Positions 18,032-26,185 of a stretch of 64,000 nt of DNA are shown here, piece after piece (the stretch's first letter is position 1; each line of letters begins with the position of its first letter). Under the pieces are notes generated by a model, which saw nothing but the letters and a program-made list of their open reading frames with translations, had not been told where the DNA came from and ran no database searches. Source of the DNA: Viridibacillus sp050278625 (lineage in GTDB: Bacteria > Bacillota > Bacilli > Bacillales_A > Planococcaceae); the NCBI RefSeq assembly GCF_050278625.1, contig NZ_JBNNTI010000016.1, positions 1 to 64,000 of the forward strand. Reading direction: 5' to 3'. The position numbers were made by a program, and so were the translations under genes.

Positions 18032-19090
18032 TCATTCAAAATCTTCTGAATTCGATGAGTACTTCATTACTAATGACCCCCAATTAAATCCAGCTCCTAT
18101 TCCCGCAAAAGCTATTATATCCCCATCTTTAATTTCCCCTTTAATTATCGCTTCGTGTAACACCGTAGGCATAGTACCGGCCCCAGTATTACCATGTTTA
18201 GAAACGTTAAATAAAGCTTTTCGCTCATCAATATTGAGCGTTTTTAGTACTTCTTTAATTAAAATGGCATTTGCCTGATGCAAAATAAAAAAGTCAACTT
18301 CTTCTATTTTTAATTCAGCATTTTTAATTGAACTTTGAAGAGTAGAAGGTAGTACGGTAGTAGCTTCTTTCCAAACTTCTTGTCCATTCATGTATAAATA
18401 ATGCTGACCTCTATCTAACGATTCATGAGTTAAAGTATTTGAAGCTCCGCCATGTGATATTCCCGCTCCTCTAAAGTTCAACTTTGAATTAATATCCCAT
18501 GCTAAGATTCCCATAGAAGGATCTTTAGTTCTTTGCAAGATCATTGCTCCACAAGCGTCTCCAAAAAAAACGCATGATCCCCGCTCATTTGGATTATAGA
18601 TTCTTGAAAGAGCATCAGAACCGATCACAAGAACATGTGTCATTTTTTTATTCTGCAAAAAGTGTGCACCAACATGCATACCATATACTAATCCAGAACA
18701 GGCTACCTGAGTTAGATCTAATGTAATTGCTCTAGATGCACCTAGAGCCTCTTTAACAATTAAAGCTGTAGAAGGTAATGGATAGTCAGGTGTTATTGTA
18801 GCAATAATAATAGCATCCAATTCATGAGCCTTCACGTTTGCTCTGCTCAAAGCTTGTACAGAAGCAGCTATGCACATATCAGAAGTTGTCTCTATATCAC
18901 TTAAGTGACGTCGCTCAATAATACCTGTTTTCTTCTCAATCCATTCACTAGTAGTTTCAAGACGCTCTTCCCAAAATTGATTGGTTATTACTTTATCAGG
19001 AACATACATTCCGGTCCCTTTTATTCCTACTCCGTAGGTTAGTCCTGTCTTATTTACTATTTGAGGCAATTCTTTTATTAAAACACTCAA
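18032..19090 (-). CDS. KAS III synthase K1, canonical Cys-His-Asn triad
   Basis: A 352-residue protein starting at TTG 19090, six bases after AGAGGAAC. It has Cys131 (QVACSGLVY), His271 (LHQAN) and Asn300 (HGNTGAG). ITPDYPLPSTA and the fold motifs GDACGAMIL fit FabH. It is the first KAS gene of the transcript, next to the SDR reductase, so it might make the first condensation (inference from order only). Its N-terminus is about 18 residues longer than in E. coli-type FabH. Confidence 0.9.
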   Translation of the reverse strand: MSVLIKELPQIVNKTGLTYGVGIKGTGMYVPDKVITNQFWEERLETTSEWIEKKTGIIERRHLSDIETTSDMCIAASVQALSRANVKAHELDAIIIATITPDYPLPSTALIVKEALGASRAITLDLTQVACSGLVYGMHVGAHFLQNKKMTHVLVIGSDALSRIYNPNERGSCVFFGDACGAMILQRTKDPSMGILAWDINSKLNFRGAGISHGGASNTLTHESLDRGQHYLYMNGQEVWKEATTVLPSTLQSSIKNAELKIEEVDFFILHQANAILIKEVLKTLNIDERKALFNVSKHGNTGAGTMPTVLHEAIIKGEIKDGDIIAFAGIGAGFNWGSLVMKYSSNSEDFE

Positions 19091-19113
19091 CTTAGTTCCT
19101 CTTTTCTATCAAT

Positions 19114-19854
19114 TTAAGCCCACAAAAGACCACCATTTACTTCTAAAATATGACCATTAACATATGAACTCGATTCTGTTGCTAAGAAAAGAGCTGCTTT
19201 TGCAATTTCTTCACCAGTACCAGAGCGTCGCAATGACATGCGTTTTTTATATTTCTCCCATATAAGTTCCTTTTGACTTAATGATTCACCCATTCCTTCC
19301 TCAATAATACCTGGAGAAATACAATTCACCATAATACCTTTAGAACCAAGCTCTATAGCTGCTACTTTAGTAAACATCTCTACACCTGCTTTAGATGCAC
19401 AATAATTAGCCTGCCCTATATTTACTCTTGAGGCAGCAGCAGAAGAAATATTAATAATGTGACCACTTCCTTTTTCTAACATATGAGGAATCACGGAATG
19501 AGTACAATTAAATACCCCAGTCAAATTAGTATCAATTGATTCAAACCACTGATCATAGGTCATTTTTATAAGAGTTGAATCTCTTAACACCCCTGCATTG
19601 GCGACCATAATATCAATCTTTTCAAACTTATCTATTATTACTTTAATCATATTTTTTACCGATTCAGGTTTTCTTACATCTACCTCGCAATACATAGCGC
19701 GCTCATTAAAAGGAGCAGTAAATTCTTCAAAATCATATGGTTGTCTACCAGCACAGATTACGATTGCACCCTCTCTTAAAAACCCTAAAGCAATAGCTTT
19801 ACCTAATCCTTTGGTACCGCCAGTAATGATGACTACTTTATTTTCCAATTTCAT
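19114..19854 (-). CDS. SDR-family oxidoreductase, FabG-like ketoreductase
   Basis: A 246-residue classical short-chain dehydrogenase/reductase. The NAD(P) motif is TGGTKGLG, followed by NAGV, the catalytic Ser in ISSAAAS and YCASK for the Tyr/Lys pair. Its length equals FabG. It is the first gene of the operon, 23 bases before K1. A ketoreductase acting on beta-keto products of the KAS III enzymes is the simplest role. The start follows TTGGAGAGATGAAGA. Confidence 0.9.
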   Translation of the reverse strand: MKLENKVVIITGGTKGLGKAIALGFLREGAIVICAGRQPYDFEEFTAPFNERAMYCEVDVRKPESVKNMIKVIIDKFEKIDIMVANAGVLRDSTLIKMTYDQWFESIDTNLTGVFNCTHSVIPHMLEKGSGHIINISSAAASRVNIGQANYCASKAGVEMFTKVAAIELGSKGIMVNCISPGIIEEGMGESLSQKELIWEKYKKRMSLRRSGTGEEIAKAALFLATESSSYVNGHILEVNGGLLWA

Positions 19855-20117
19855 TCTTCATCTCTCCAAGTTAATATAGTGGTTACAATAGAATAATATA
19901 GCTTACCCAAGCAAAGCTTCACTCTTTGAAAACTACATTAGCAGAACAAACTACTAGACTTATTAATAAAAAAAACTTATGATTAATGCCATCACCATGT
20001 ATATATCCATTAAGTCTATCACCCCTTCTATTGATTTCATGCATAATCATAATGCAGTTAAAATTAATGTAGTGTTAGAAAATAAGTGATTTGTATTAAA
20101 ATGGTATTAAGATTTAA
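19855..20117. promoter_or_regulatory. Probable promoter region of the KAS III operon
   Basis: The 15-gene operon starts at 19854 and nothing is transcribed into it from nearby, so its promoter must lie in these 260 AT-rich bases. I see TATATTATTC-like -10 candidates on the minus strand but cannot assign a convincing -35 box or an operator. Confidence 0.35.
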
Positions 20118-20262
20118 AACTTAAGATAAAAAAACAGGAATCAAAAGAAGCATTAGGGAATCTGAAGATATTTCTTGGTTTGCCGCTGGTGTAGGTAAAA
20201 CGTATTCAATGCTCGACACAGCCCATCAAACGAAAAAGCTAGGTTTGGATGTAGTTGTTCCA
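20118..20262 (+). pseudogene. kdpD: kdpD N-terminal remnant, frameshifted
   Basis: The plus strand reads KKQESKEALGNLKIFLG, then after a one-base shift FAAGVGKTYSMLDTAHQTKK and LGLDVVV. This is the N-terminal Walker A region (AAGVGKTY) of the KdpD potassium/turgor sensor kinase. Adding one T in the GGTTTGCC tract restores the frame. The rest of the roughly 900-residue kinase is missing, as are kdpE and kdpABC. It is a dead fragment. Confidence 0.65.
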
Positions 20263-20404
20263 ACTAAGCACAATTTTTCGTGGGTAATATTGCCATGTTA
20301 ATTTATTTTTTGTAATTTTTGTAAAATTTATTATTATGATAAATTCACTTTTCCATCAACTAGAATTAAGTGTAAAATACTTAATGATTACTTAAAAATA
20401 TGCA

Positions 20405-20434
20405 TAAAAAACCCTAAGAAGTTAGGAGTTTTTT
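20405..20434. terminator. Imperfect hairpin, possible terminator
   Basis: AAAAACCCTAA, loop GAAG, TTAGGAGTTTTTT: an A/T-flanked stem with one mismatch that could terminate in either direction. Confidence 0.4.
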
Positions 20435-20460
20435 CAAATTAATCTATATGACCGAAATAT

Positions 20461-20498
20461 ATAAAAAAGCTTCCTACAATTAATAGTAGGAAGCTTAC
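20461..20498 (-). terminator. Terminator of the sensor kinase gene
   Basis: AAGCTTCCTAC (20467-20477) and GTAGGAAGCTT (20486-20496) form a perfect 11-bp stem, with a T run after it on the minus strand. It lies 15 bases beyond the kinase stop codon. Confidence 0.8.
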
Positions 20499-20512
20499 AC
20501 TTACGTTCAAAT

Positions 20513-21820
20513 TTACTTTAGAGGAATTTCCACAGTGGCTGTAGTCTCTAATTCAGTTGATGAATCAATTGAGATTTTCCCATTATATTTATTTACTACT
20601 TCTTTCACAATAAATAAACCTTGCCCTCTTATTTTTCCTTGTTCTGCTTTTTTTGTTGAATATCCTTGCTTATATATATATTCATTCTCGATAATCTCGG
20701 GTCCTGTATTCGTAATCTTAAATACATACTTCGTATCATTTGCTTGACAGTCAATCATTATTTTGCGTTCAGCTTCTGGTAATTCTATTGCTGCATCAAT
20801 GGCATTATCAATTAAATTAGATAAAATTATGATTAAATCCGTTGTTTTGATTTTATCGAATGAATCATGAGAAATCGTAAAATCTATATCAATACTATAA
20901 TTTTGTGCAGCAAGTTTCTTTGTTTGTAATAATATTGAAAGACCAGGGTGATCTATATTTAATTTTAGAGATTCAATCGCCTGAACTTCTTTAGACAGAG
21001 ATGATAAGTATTGTTGCGCCTGACCAACTTCTCCTAATTGTAATAGTCCGTGTAAAACTTGAATATGATTGGTGAAATCATGTCTTATAGAGGATATTGA
21101 GGTGATTAAAGTTTTAAGTTCTGATTGATATGTATCTTCTGTATACCCTACTTCCTTAGTCACTTCTTTTTGATACCATCTTTGCAAAAATAAGAAGGAG
21201 CCAATTACAACCAATATAAATACACCATTAAAGACAAGCATAAATAGATTATTTTTCAGCACTTTTCCTTTAATATCATTAAGTGTATTGACACCAATAT
21301 CTATAGCAAGGTATCCGATCACGGTACCTTCTTCATTCTTTATCGGTGCTCCTACAGAAACATAGGAACCATTATTGGGATCCTCAATTACACCCGTTAC
21401 AAATGTATCCCCTTGATAAGCTCTTTTGACTTGCGCTTCGGGTACTGTACAAATCTCTCCAATACTATAACCCTCGTCTAATTCCTTGGGTAATCCACCT
21501 ATCATAACTTTAGATATCTTAGGATTATCAACTTCCAATGTGTAAACAAATAAAGCACCCAATTTTTTTCTTGCATCATTCAAGTAGTTTGTTAATTCCC
21601 AATAATATTCGTTTTTCATGGGGTTATTCAGAAATTTCTGATACGTTTCTATATCTATCTCTGTCGCAATGGATTTTGCTGCTTCTAGACTTTGGTTCGC
21701 TATTGACTCTTCAACCGTCTTTTTCATCTTCAAATAAGAGATGAATACATTTAAACCTGTAAACAGTAATAAAAGGACAGTAGATAACACTAAAATTAAC
21801 CTGATTTTATTATTTTTCAT
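20513..21820 (-). CDS. Membrane sensor histidine kinase (DcuS/CitA-like output domain)
   Basis: The ATG at 21820 (MKNNKIRLILVLST) follows GAGGAAG; the longer frame adds 34 unlikely residues. It has 435 residues: helix 1 (about 5-27), an extracellular sensor of about 160 residues with GAPIKNEEGTVIGYLAIDI (CACHE/PAS-like), helix 2 (about 188-210), a coiled linker, a dimerisation helix SIRHDFTNHIQVLHGLLQLG with the phospho-acceptor His in RHDFTNH, and a HATPase domain (NLIDNAID, GQGLFIVKEV). This output type belongs to the DcuS/CitA/SpoOB-related group. No response regulator is adjacent, so the partner is encoded elsewhere. The ligand is unknown. Confidence 0.82.
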   Translation of the reverse strand: MKNNKIRLILVLSTVLLLLFTGLNVFISYLKMKKTVEESIANQSLEAAKSIATEIDIETYQKFLNNPMKNEYYWELTNYLNDARKKLGALFVYTLEVDNPKISKVMIGGLPKELDEGYSIGEICTVPEAQVKRAYQGDTFVTGVIEDPNNGSYVSVGAPIKNEEGTVIGYLAIDIGVNTLNDIKGKVLKNNLFMLVFNGVFILVVIGSFLFLQRWYQKEVTKEVGYTEDTYQSELKTLITSISSIRHDFTNHIQVLHGLLQLGEVGQAQQYLSSLSKEVQAIESLKLNIDHPGLSILLQTKKLAAQNYSIDIDFTISHDSFDKIKTTDLIIILSNLIDNAIDAAIELPEAERKIMIDCQANDTKYVFKITNTGPEIIENEYIYKQGYSTKKAEQGKIRGQGLFIVKEVVNKYNGKISIDSSTELETTATVEIPLK

Positions 21821-22412
21821 ACAAACTGGTACTTCCTCATCTTTTTTAATTAAAAGATAGATAATCATATAGATTATCTGGATTTCAAATAAAATATTCC
21901 ATTGTTTATTAAACGAAATCAAGAACTATCTTTCCAACAATATCATTATAATATAGTAAATTCTAAAAATTATTTGCTATATCATACCTTCTTAAAGACA
22001 TTGCTTGTATATCCTACTTTAATAACATCACAAAATCAATTTTTAATAATATAGAATAAAATATTTTATAAAAACCATTCAAAAGTTTGTCATTATTCTG
22101 TATGATTTTTGCAATCATGGGCGACGATGATAGATGCTACATATAAATGATACTATAAAAATAACCCTAAATCAGAAACATAGCCTCTCTAATTTAGGGT
22201 TTTGATTAGCGACACTTGCCAATCAAACAGGTCATAAGTCAATTAAGACAATAAACGACCATTACCTTAAGGTATCAAATAGAACATTTGATAATTTTTT
22301 ACCTTAAATCAAATAAAGAGATTGAGGAATAGATAAAACTTCTCATTCTCTTTTTGTAGTTTTTGAGAGATTTTCACAAGGACAAGTCTACTTATAACTC
22401 ACAGATTTGCTA
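21821..22412. other. Intergenic stretch with an inverted repeat
   Basis: About 590 bases without a gene. AACCCTAAAT (22163-22172) and ATTTAGGGTT (22192-22201) form a 10-bp stem followed by TT on the plus strand, a possible terminator of a lost plus-strand gene. Nothing else is recognised. Confidence 0.4.
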
Positions 22413-22676
22413 TCACCCTGTTTGGAATTTTCTGATAGTACACATTGCTAATATTGTTAGCAACTGAAATATTATTCCTAAAATAATTACAACTAAACCA
22501 AAATTAATGAGCAAAGAAGACTTACCCTTATTTGTGGTAATTTCTTCTTTTGCTTTTTTATAAGAAATAAACCCACCAATCGCTACGAAAAATCCTAATA
22601 TCGGTATAAAAAAAGAAATTATTCCGTACAGTAAAGGCTCGAAATGATATTTATCTTTTGCCTTTATGGATTTCAC
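22413..22676 (-). CDS. Small two-helix membrane protein
   Basis: The 87-residue frame starts at GTG 22676 behind GGGGAGGAAATTAG. It has a charged N-terminus, two hydrophobic segments (about 15-37 and 53-78) and a basic linker KKAKEEITTNKGKS. The pattern resembles DUF4190-type small membrane proteins of Gram-positive bacteria. The function is unknown and no operon partner is present. Confidence 0.6.
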   Translation of the reverse strand: MKSIKAKDKYHFEPLLYGIISFFIPILGFFVAIGGFISYKKAKEEITTNKGKSSLLINFGLVVIILGIIFQLLTILAMCTIRKFQTG

Positions 22677-22720
22677 CTAATTTCCTCCCCTTCTACATAA
22701 TCAACTAATTTTCTAAAAAA

Positions 22721-22749
22721 AGAAAGGAACACAACTTCTGTTCCTTTCT
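22721..22749 (-). terminator. Strong hairpin with minus-strand T run
   Basis: AGAAAGGAACA and TGTTCCTTTCT form a perfect 11-bp stem with a seven-base loop, followed by TTTTTT on the minus strand. No minus-strand gene ends just upstream of it; the next is argS, 430 bases away, so the gene it served may be lost. Confidence 0.7.
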
Positions 22750-23178
22750 ATACTCATCAATAATTAGTTGAAGATAAACACTCTAGTTGGTGTGCTATAT
22801 CTTGATGATAGTAATGGATATAACTATTTGATGAAACTTCTTACTTGCTCTTTGGGGCAGCAAGTGCTTTTTTTGTTGGCTGAATAACTTTACTTAGATA
22901 TCTTGTTGGGAAAAATAGAACTGCATACCACTAAATAAGGTGATAAAAGCTAGAAGTGCTAAAATCCTTTTATTTTAAATTTTATTAATCAATTACTTAA
23001 TAAAGAACCTAATTCATTTACATTATTAACAATATGCAGCAGTTCTTCCAAGACTAATTTCTTATCTATTACCATAGAATGCATATGAGAAACTCGTTGA
23101 CTTTAGAATCTGTTAATGTCCCGTCTTAATCAAATATATATTTGAAAGTTCATTTGTTCTAACACCTCTTTATACCCT
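22750..23178. other. Intergenic stretch with a plus-strand terminator-like hairpin
   Basis: About 430 bases without a gene. ACTTGCT (22843-22849) pairs with AGCAAGT (22859-22865) and is followed by GCTTTTTTTG, a plus-strand terminator shape. No plus-strand gene leads into it, which again suggests a lost gene. Confidence 0.4.
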
Positions 23179-24861
23179 CTACATTTCTTCCGGTGCTTGA
23201 ATGCCTAATAAACTCAAGCCTTCTTTAAGTACGGTAGCGACACTGGCGCATAATGTTAGCTTAGCTTGCTTAGCATTATTGTCCTCTAGTATTCTAGTGT
23301 GTGCATAATACTTATTAAACGCTCTTGAAAGCTCAATTAAATACTTAGCAATTTGTGAAGGATCTGCTAGTTCAAATGCTTTAACTATTACATCTGGAAA
23401 TTCTTTTAGTTGCATGACAATTGGCCAAGCTTCAACTGATAACCCTTCATATTTACTATCTTTCGAATTATATTGACCTTTTCGAAGTAGTGAACAAATC
23501 CGTGCATACGAATATTGCACATATGGTCCTGTTTCCCCTTCAAAATTCAACATTTCTTCAAGCGAAAATTCTATATCATTCATACGATGATTTTTTAAAT
23601 CGTGGAAGATAACAGCTCCTGTTCCAACTGCCTTGGCTACTTCTTCTTTTTGCTTCAGGTTTGGATTTTTTTCTTCTACATTATTCTTAGCTAATTGGAT
23701 AGCCTCAGTTAATACTTCATCAAGCAGTACAACTTTTCCTTTACGAGTAGACATTTTCTTACCGTCTTTTAGCATCATGCCGAAGGGAATATGCTGTAAT
23801 TCTTCTGCCCACTCATACCCCATTTTATCTAATACTCTAAATAACTGTTTAAAATGTAGTGATTGTTCATTCCCCACAACGTAAAAAGATTTTTTTGATT
23901 TATATGTTTCATGTCTATAAAGAGCTGCTGCTAAATCTCGAGTCGCATAAAGTGTTGTACCATCTGTTTTCTTTATCAAACAGGGTGGGATGTTTGATAA
24001 ATTAACGACCATCGCACCGTCTGATTCTTCAAGAAGCTCTTTTTCCGTTAACAAGTTTACTATGCGCTCCATTTTGTCATTATAAAAGGCTTCACCAGTA
24101 TATGAGTCAAATCGTATGCCAAGCAATGCATATACCTGTTCAAATTCTTTCAACGATGCTTCTCTAAACCATTGCCATAATTGTAGTGATTCTGTATCAC
24201 CTTGCTCTAACTTTTTAAAAGCAGCACGTGCTTGATTATTTAATGAGTCATCATGTTCTGCCTCATCATGAAATTTCACATAAATCTTTAATAATTCACG
24301 TACTGGTGATTGCTCAATCAGCTCCTTTTCACCCCATAAATGGTAAGCCACAATTAGCTTTCCAAATTGAGTACCCCAATCGCCTAAGTGATTAATACGT
24401 ACTACTTCATAGCCATTTTTCTCAGCAATATTGGCTAATGCATTACCAATAACCGTTGACCGTAAATGCCCCATTGAAAATGGTTTTGCGATATTAGGTG
24501 ATGAAAAATCAATCGTAATCGTTTCGCCTTTTCCATATTTTCGTTGTCCATAAGTTGATTGACTATCCACAATACTCGATAAAACCACTTTAGAGATTTT
24601 CGATTGCTTGAGGAATATATTCACATACCCACCAACTGCTTCAACCTTTTCTATGATGTCATTCTTAATTTTCTCACTTAAATCTTTTGCTATATTATTC
24701 GGTGATTGACGGAAAATTTTCGCTAATGCAAAGCATGGAAATGCATAATCACCTAGATGTGCATATTTTGGTGTCTCTATTGTTCGTTCAATATCACCCT
24801 TTGCTAATTGACCTTCTACTGCTTCAAATAATGAATTGATTATTAATTTCTTGTCTTCCAT
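23179..24861 (-). CDS. argS: Arginyl-tRNA synthetase
   Basis: A class I aminoacyl-tRNA synthetase of 560 residues from the ATG at 24861, placed after GGAGGAGG; the earlier TTG of the open frame lies inside that site. Visible are the N-terminal Add1 domain, SSPNIAKPFSMGHLRSTVIG (HIGH-type motif, here MGHL), NHLGDWGTQFGKL, the GMMLKDGKKMSTRKG segment (KMSKS-type motif) and a helical C-terminal DALR domain ending LSLLGIQAPEEM. The length is normal. It charges tRNA-Arg in the cytoplasm. It is controlled by the T-box leader upstream. Confidence 0.96.
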   Translation of the reverse strand: MEDKKLIINSLFEAVEGQLAKGDIERTIETPKYAHLGDYAFPCFALAKIFRQSPNNIAKDLSEKIKNDIIEKVEAVGGYVNIFLKQSKISKVVLSSIVDSQSTYGQRKYGKGETITIDFSSPNIAKPFSMGHLRSTVIGNALANIAEKNGYEVVRINHLGDWGTQFGKLIVAYHLWGEKELIEQSPVRELLKIYVKFHDEAEHDDSLNNQARAAFKKLEQGDTESLQLWQWFREASLKEFEQVYALLGIRFDSYTGEAFYNDKMERIVNLLTEKELLEESDGAMVVNLSNIPPCLIKKTDGTTLYATRDLAAALYRHETYKSKKSFYVVGNEQSLHFKQLFRVLDKMGYEWAEELQHIPFGMMLKDGKKMSTRKGKVVLLDEVLTEAIQLAKNNVEEKNPNLKQKEEVAKAVGTGAVIFHDLKNHRMNDIEFSLEEMLNFEGETGPYVQYSYARICSLLRKGQYNSKDSKYEGLSVEAWPIVMQLKEFPDVIVKAFELADPSQIAKYLIELSRAFNKYYAHTRILEDNNAKQAKLTLCASVATVLKEGLSLLGIQAPEEM

Positions 24862-24924
24862 CCTATTTACCTCCTCCAAAAATAAAAGCGCAGAGTACCT
24901 GGGGTTAAATACAATTGATACCTA

Positions 24925-25175
24925 AAAACAATAAAAAAAGCCCCCGTCTCTAATACAAGAGACGAGAGCATAATTCCCGTGGTACCACTCTAGTTGCCAC
25001 AATATGTGACCACTTTCCATTGTTAACGAGGTGACTCCCCGATCTTTTCTACTGCTATTTCAAAAAGCTTCTCCAAAGTGCGTTTCATTTATGTTCCATG
25101 TATTAGGCTCTCACTATCCCTAACTCGCTAGACATTTCCCCATAAACTACTCTCTTTTTCATAGAATTCTTTTAT
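24925..25175 (-). promoter_or_regulatory. T-box riboswitch leader of argS, apparent CGC (Arg) specifier
   Basis: On the minus strand the antiterminator T-box reads AGAGTGGTACCACGGGAATT, followed by the terminator CGTCTC...GAGACGGGGGCTTTTTTT. Upstream lies a stem I-like region with GAGAGTAG near its start and AAACGCACTTTGGAG on its 3' side. CGC followed by A is the best specifier candidate, matching arginine. Uncharged tRNA-Arg should stabilise the antiterminator and switch argS on. Confidence 0.9.
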
Positions 25176-25264
25176 TAAATTGTAATCATGTTATATTTAA
25201 TTTGAAAATAAGTCAATGTTTGAGAAAAAATTTTTTTACATTAATTTAAAGACAATTCCTGTTA

Positions 25265-25640
25265 TATATCAAATTTTATTAAGTAATTCAACCTTGTACA
25301 AATATCCCTTATCGTATTAGCCCTTCAAAAACATGCCTACCTTCTCCATTACTCTAGCTGACCCTATATTTTCTACTAAACATTTTGCTTGAATACTTAT
25401 TAAATTCATTTCCATAAAACCGTATGTAAGGACTTCTTTAGCTACTTCATTAACAATGCCTTTTCCCCAAGCTATTTGCTGTTTTGGCTTCCATGACACA
25501 AAATCAATTGTCCCAATTAATGTACCTGTTTCTTTATTTTCAATACCCCAAAGAGCATACTGATTAAAACTCGTATTTACTTAAAATAAATTTTACAAAT
25601 TGTTCTGTATCCACTACACTTTCATCCTTGGAAAGTTACT
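25265..25640 (-). pseudogene. GNAT acetyltransferase (RimJ/RimL-like) pseudogene
   Basis: Minus-strand frames read DESVVDTEQFVKFILSKYEF, a stop, then after a one-base shift YALWGIENKETGTLIGTIDF, SWKPKQQIAWGKGIVNEV, a GFMEMNLISIQAK block, NIGSARVMEKVGM, a stop and DKGYLYKVELLN. These are recognisable GNAT motifs (GTIDF, the GKG acetyl-CoA loop, NxxSxRVMEKxGM). A T4 versus T3 run explains the first break; about ten residues before WGKG are missing. A GNAT-like N-terminus (LETDRLLLGKIS) sits on the opposite strand at about 25655-25690, so this gene may also be rearranged. Confidence 0.6.
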
Positions 25641-25659
25641 TATTTTAGAAACAGACCGT

Positions 25660-26118
25660 TTACTTTTAGGGAAAATTTCACTAGCAATAGTCGATTTCTC
25701 TTTTATATAAGCATCTATATTAAATGGATGAAGCAATGCATTTTGTTGCTTTAACAGTCCATATTTTGAAGCTTCAGCAGGATGACTTCTTAAATAATCT
25801 CGGAAGGCAAGATGTAAGTTGGAGAAAATCGGCTATATAGCTAAAGGGGAGAACGGTCTACCTGGACGACGGTATTTTGAAAAAGGTGGCTACAATCACA
25901 CACACACCATGTCCATTTTTATGAAATAGGTAATGCGAACATTACGAGACTGGCATTATATCGATGACAGGCTTCGCTGGAAGGTTTTCAACTGAAGTAC
26001 TACCAATGTGAAAGATATCATGAATCTTGTCACGGAAAATATCCCTTATTATCTTTTGCTCATTGTCGAATAGAGCAACCCATTCTTGCTGGTATTTTAC
26101 TACTTCTACCTTTCTCAT
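25660..26118 (-). pseudogene. GrpB/UPF0157 family gene with an inverted central segment
   Basis: The minus strand from ATG 26118 (behind TAGAGGTGAAAAA) encodes MRKVEVVKYQQEWVALF and HIGSTSVENLPAKPVIDIMP, a clear GrpB/UPF0157 N-terminus (nucleotidyltransferase-like fold). The C-terminal part HLAFRDYLRSHPAEASKYG and HPFNIDAYIKEKS is also on the minus strand, at 25830 down to 25670. The central part, KLEKIGYIAKGENGLPGRRY, FEKGGYNHTH, FYEIGNANITR, lies between them on the plus strand (about 25815-25950). A CA-repeat expansion (CACACACACACC) adds a frameshift within it. The gene is inactive. Confidence 0.7.
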
Positions 26119-26185
26119 TTTTTCACCTCTACTTTAACAACCCTTTAAATTTCAATATATTCAGTTTATTTTAATTGTAGCATAA

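Noticed and set aside
16996..19090. Housekeeping fabH
   Set aside because: K1 and K2 have normal triads, but they are embedded in a ten-paralogue operon without fabF, fabD or acpP, so a housekeeping role is unlikely.
5300..19854. Type I or trans-AT polyketide synthase cluster
   Set aside because: All ketosynthase-like proteins are stand-alone KAS III-fold proteins; there are no multidomain PKS, AT or ACP sequences.
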